From Rhizoclosmatium globosum (Eukaryota > Chytridiomycota > Chytridiomycetes > Chytridiales > Chytriomycetaceae): 64,000 nt of DNA. This document shows, in pieces, positions 60,971 to 64,000 of the stretch. The stretch is taken from assembly GCA_002104985.1 (NCBI GenBank), contig MCGO01000115.1, positions 1 to 64,000 of the forward strand. The letters run 5' to 3'. The notes beneath the pieces are model-generated. The model worked only from the letters and a program-made list of their open reading frames with translations. It ran no database searches and had not been told where the DNA came from. Position 1 is the stretch's first letter; each line of letters opens with the position of its first letter. Both the position numbers and the translations under genes were made by a program.

Positions 60971-62204
60971 ATGTCACGAATCCCAACCCCTCCACTCGGC
61001 GCCCGTTCCACAACAACAACATCCAGCGCACCATCGATAAGCCGCACACCAACAAACGGAGGCGCCGCCAAGAAGACGCCGCCATCAACAACGCACCACC
61101 GCACTACTTCAACGACGACAACGACGACAACGACAAGTTCCTCAAACCATCTTTCTCCAAACCAAACAACAAATCCACAAATGAAACGCACAACATCAAC
61201 CGCCGCCACCACGCCAAAGAAGACGCCATCGCCCGTGCGGCCTTTGAATTCCACAACTAATTCAACTAATTCAACTGGTTCAAGTCCCTCAATCGCCCGG
61301 TCTCGCTCCCACGCTGCAATTCCACTGCCCCTCCAAAAGAAGAAGGAAGCGCCCGTGCCAGAGAAGGATCTTCTGATTGCCGCCCTCAAAGACCAGATTG
61401 TCCAACTCGAGGCCCGCCTGAATCCACAACAACAACAACCCTCTGAGGACCCGGATGCACCCGCCGTTCCTGTCCCTCCTGTCCCCGTACGTGCACCCCA
61501 ACCTTCCCTTCCCTTCTTCGTCTTCTCGCTAACCTCCGTGTCCATCGAAAAGCACGCTCAATCCCCGGCAATCAAAATCGCTCAACTCGAATCACAAGTC
61601 TCGCTCCATGAAATGACTATCGACAGACTCGAAGACAAGGTTGCTGCCTTTGCGTCCAAAGACACTGCTGTTGCGTACTTGATCCAGGAGAAGGAGGCTA
61701 GTGAGGCTCGTTTGGATATGATCATTAAGGATAAGGATGCGACTATTGAGACCATGAGGCGGCAGATTGAGATGCAGGTATGTTGCTTCTTGTCGTTCTC
61801 GTTTATTTAGTACGTTGTTGGGTTGAACTTGGGGCGAAGCATTGATGAGTGTACGGAGGTGATCGAGTGGACTTGTAATAATAAGGGCAACCCATATGGA
61901 CTGTGTGATGATGCAAGTATTATGAAGTATCAGCGAAAGACGAAAGTCAAAAGGAACTGCATTCGTGCTGGCTTACGTTGATATTTCCTGGATTACCCCA
62001 TGAGGCACTATATACTTATCACTCACACTTACTTGACAGGTCTCTGGCCTCTTTTCGGAAGTAAGCAAATCTCGTGAACTGCTTGTTACGCAGTCAGAGG
62101 CGCATGCGGAAGACTTGAAGCGGTTGAATGAAATTATTGCTCAACAAGCGGCCGAGTTGGGACAATTGCGAGAGAAACTGAAAGAGAAGGGACACGAAGA
62201 GTGA
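60971..62204 (+). CDS. Coiled-coil protein with Thr/Ser-rich N-terminus
   Basis: Two exons, 60971-61777 and 62040-62204, about 323 residues. Residues 1-120 are Thr/Ser/Pro-rich and basic, with runs of up to eight threonines, like a microtubule-binding or disordered tail. Two coiled-coil blocks follow (about 130-150 and 190-320), the second ending LKEKGHEE. The first part of exon 1 also holds a possible in-frame unspliced stretch (PSLPFFVFSLTSVSIEK, near 61500-61550) that may be an intron. No family is recognised. Confidence 0.6.
61778..62039 (+). other. Unusually long intron (262 bp) with an internal open frame
   Basis: GT-AG bounded, five times longer than neighbours. From about 61810 to 61981 it reads open for about 56 codons (CTEVIEWTCNNKGNPYG region) with a Cys-rich, Lys-rich composition. 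It also has TGATGA-like words (about 61841 and 61908). An intron-hosted RNA, a skipped exon or chance are all possible. Confidence 0.3.
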
Positions 62205-62581
62205 ATCTGATTAATTGGGAGTACTAAAGAAGAACAGTGGAAAATTGTCGTTGGTTGGGTGCATTTTGCATGTGGTGTTTGTCTGTGGTCTGAGTAATGA
62301 GGATGGAGCTTTATTTTTCAAGTTATATTTCTTGCTATTTGACTGTTTGTTGTTACATTATCGAAGTTAGTAAAGTGCGCTGGATGCAGATCGAATTGTC
62401 CACGGTGACTGCGTCGCCAAACATTCTCATTCACAAAGTGGTGGGATACCAAGCAGTATCCCAGCGTATCCCAGCAAAGCACTCTATCGTTCAATCATGG
62501 TTTGACTCATGGTTTGACTCATCTGTTGCTCCCATAAAACTTTGTCCGAAAAGTTGACCCCAAACCAATAACGCAAAAACG
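62205..62581. other. Intergenic region upstream of the small Ser/Asn/Tyr-rich protein gene
   Basis: 377 bp. It contains two short direct repeats: TCCCAGCGTA/TCCCAGCAAA near 62459-62476 and GGTTTGACTCAT twice at 62500-62522. A TGGGATAC word lies beside them. No gene was recognised; it is the presumed promoter. Confidence 0.4.
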
Positions 62582-62824
62582 ATGCCAACCGACAACCGCG
62601 GAAACCAATACAACGTGACCTCGCACGGAAACAACAGCCAAGGCAACCACTACTGTTCTCGTGACTACGGCTCCTCTGCTTCGAACTCCAACTCGTATCA
62701 CTACTCCAACTCAAACGGTAGCTACTACTATAGTAACTCAAATGGATCCACCTACTACAACAATGGCCAGGGCTCTGCTACTTACACTGCTCCATCTTCT
62801 GGGGGCAGCGGCGGCAAGAAGTAA
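62582..62824 (+). CDS. Small Ser/Asn/Tyr/Gly-rich conserved fungal-type protein
   Basis: 80 residues, no intron visible. It begins MPTDNRGNQYNVTSHGNNSQ and continues with NHYCSRDYG, then repeated YxYSNSNGSYYYSN units and a Gly/Ser/Lys end. I recall similarly built short proteins as widespread in fungi, without a known function; this is from memory. The repeats are low complexity but codon choice is mixed and the frame is full length, so it is likely real. AATAAA follows at about 62927. Confidence 0.6.
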   Translation: MPTDNRGNQYNVTSHGNNSQGNHYCSRDYGSSASNSNSYHYSNSNGSYYYSNSNGSTYYNNGQGSATYTAPSSGGSGGKK

Positions 62825-63012
62825 TTTGACCAGTTACGCTCCTTGCTCCCTTGCTCTCCTTCTGCTACGATAATCGTCCCCTTTCTTTCCAACTCATTCA
62901 TATGCATCTGCTGAATTAGTTTGAAATAAACAAAGTGTATCACCATTGAATGATGTATTCAACTTCGTGAATCTTGATCAACCAACTCACACTGACACCA
63001 CATCAATTTCCA

Positions 63013-63564
63013 CTACTCCTCCTTATACCACGGACACCCATCCACTTTCACCAACGCGGCAGCCTGCCCAATCACACTCACACCATCCTCATCCATCACA
63101 TTCCACACAACCGCGTCAACAAGCCGAAACTCTTTCCCACCTTTCGCAACCCTGACACCCGTAACCCCAAGACTATACCCTCTCTCCGCGACATTCCGCA
63201 TCATAACTTCACGCACGTCGCGGTCGGTTCCCGCGCTCGCGCTGAGACGGGACGGAAGCCCGATGAACTCTTCCAGCGGGTATTGGAACAGAGACAGAGC
63301 GCGTGCGTTTGCGTATGTGAATGTTGGGTCGTTTGTTGAGGTTGGGGTTCCTGTGTGTGAGCTTTTTGTTTTGTAGGCAAGATAAGAAAAAACTTGTGGC
63401 TGAGATTGTTTGTGAAGGATACTTTACAGGACGGGGAAAGGGGCGGTTGCGAGGATTGTTGCGGCGTCTGATATGGTCTCGGCGGAGAGGACTTGGGATT
63501 CCTTGGGGATGAGGGAGAGGTGGCTTCGGAGGATGAGGGCTGGGGTTATCAATTTTGAAGTCAT
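63013..63564 (-). CDS. MEKHLA-domain (PAS-like) protein
   Basis: Two exons: 63428-63564 and about 63361 down to TAG 63013; about 160 residues. An intron with acceptor AAAAAG just before CTCACACACAGG joins PFPVL to SHTGTPTSTNDPTFTYANARAL. The domain then runs through EFIGLPSRLSA, NVAERGYSLGVTGVRV and FRLVDAVVWNVMDEDG, the MEKHLA signature. The domain is known from plant class III HD-ZIP factors and stand-alone bacterial and algal proteins and resembles PAS sensor folds. The protein has no other domain. Its ligand is unknown. Confidence 0.8.
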
Positions 63565-63809
63565 TTTTCTTGAACATTTGTGTGGATTAAAACACGACTT
63601 TAGTCCTTTACAATAGCAATAATGTTAAAATACAACTACGTTTGACTTTGAAGACGTCTGTTGCTTTTTGGAGCTGGAGTACAGAATGAAATTGAAAGAC
63701 GATACCATCCTATTATTCATACACGGACTTATTAACATTATGAAGCAATTTGACATATTATTGACACGTTGTTCTGAATGTGCCCCCGATTTTTGTGTCC
63801 CCAAACCAA

Positions 63810-64000
63810 ATGCTTCACGAACACATCCATCACATTGGAGGCTACAAGGGCGCTGGTAAGTTCCCTTCTCTGCCAGTGATTTCTGCCCGAAAGAGGACCT
63901 CAGACGTACCTCAGTCATCTACCTTATCCCTTCCTTCGCTCCACACACTCCAAATCAATTAAAAATTAACTCTCTTTCCAACCAGTCCTCGGCATCTCCT
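63810..64000 (+). CDS. 5' end of an unidentified gene (partial)
   Basis: ATG 63810 opens MLHEHIHHIGGYKGA, a GTAAGT donor follows at 63856 and a CCAACCAG acceptor at 63985, giving VLGIS in frame at the window edge. The intron would be 130 bp. There are too few residues to name a family. It is divergent from the MEKHLA gene. Confidence 0.4.

Overview
This window is nuclear DNA from a fungus, most likely a zoosporic chytrid. Genes are packed tightly on both strands and split by many short GT-AG introns, mostly 44-60 bp. Fungal marks are a fused folate enzyme (aldolase, HPPK and DHPS in one chain), cobalamin-independent methionine synthase, Rictor/Ste16 and an MNN1-type mannosyltransferase. A complete IFT172 shows the organism builds a cilium or flagellum, which excludes yeasts and most moulds. 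Crinkler-type effectors, plant-type LRR F-box proteins and F-box/ankyrin proteins also fit chytrids. No rRNA, tRNA or CRISPR array was seen.

Layout. 1-10498 (minus) is filled by a giant nucleoporin gene. It has three successive Nup159/Nup214-type beta-propellers, a RanBP2-type zinc-finger/FG block, then a cyclophilin domain, a coiled coil, a fifth zinc finger and more FG repeats. It is open from 10498 to about 3309; the distal part shows several single-base frame breaks and runs off the window. 10545-11474 is an F-box/LRR gene. 11867-18525 is a rearranged block: an intact MFS transporter, a crinkler-type gene, then a duplicated crinkler fragment joined to a duplicated MFS 3' end, then a second crinkler-type gene. 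18858-25367 holds Rictor and the folate gene. 25460-34551 holds a GM130-like golgin with a histidine-rich tract, IFT172 and a hexose-6-phosphate epimerase. 35245-44990 holds methionine synthase, a NADAR protein, an AIP-like co-chaperone, a coiled-coil protein, a GNAT-like protein and an F-box/ankyrin protein. 45058-54088 holds a choline-transporter-like protein, tubulin cofactor D, an acidic LRR protein and mitochondrial ribosomal protein uL29m. 54361-64000 holds a membrane-anchored NHL propeller protein with a long Gly-Ser linker, SDHAF4, FRG1, an MNN1-type glycosyltransferase, a coiled-coil protein, a small Ser/Asn/Tyr-rich protein, a MEKHLA-domain protein and a partial gene.

The genes do not form one pathway. 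They are mostly housekeeping: nuclear transport, TORC2 signalling, folate and methionine metabolism, ciliary transport, tubulin folding, Golgi and mitochondrial assembly. Folate synthesis and methionine synthase are metabolically linked because MetE uses a methyl-tetrahydrofolate. Divergent pairs share very short promoters (46 bp at 10499, 55 bp at 27173, 38 bp at 56732). The most unusual item is the triple-propeller nucleoporin with a cyclophilin module.
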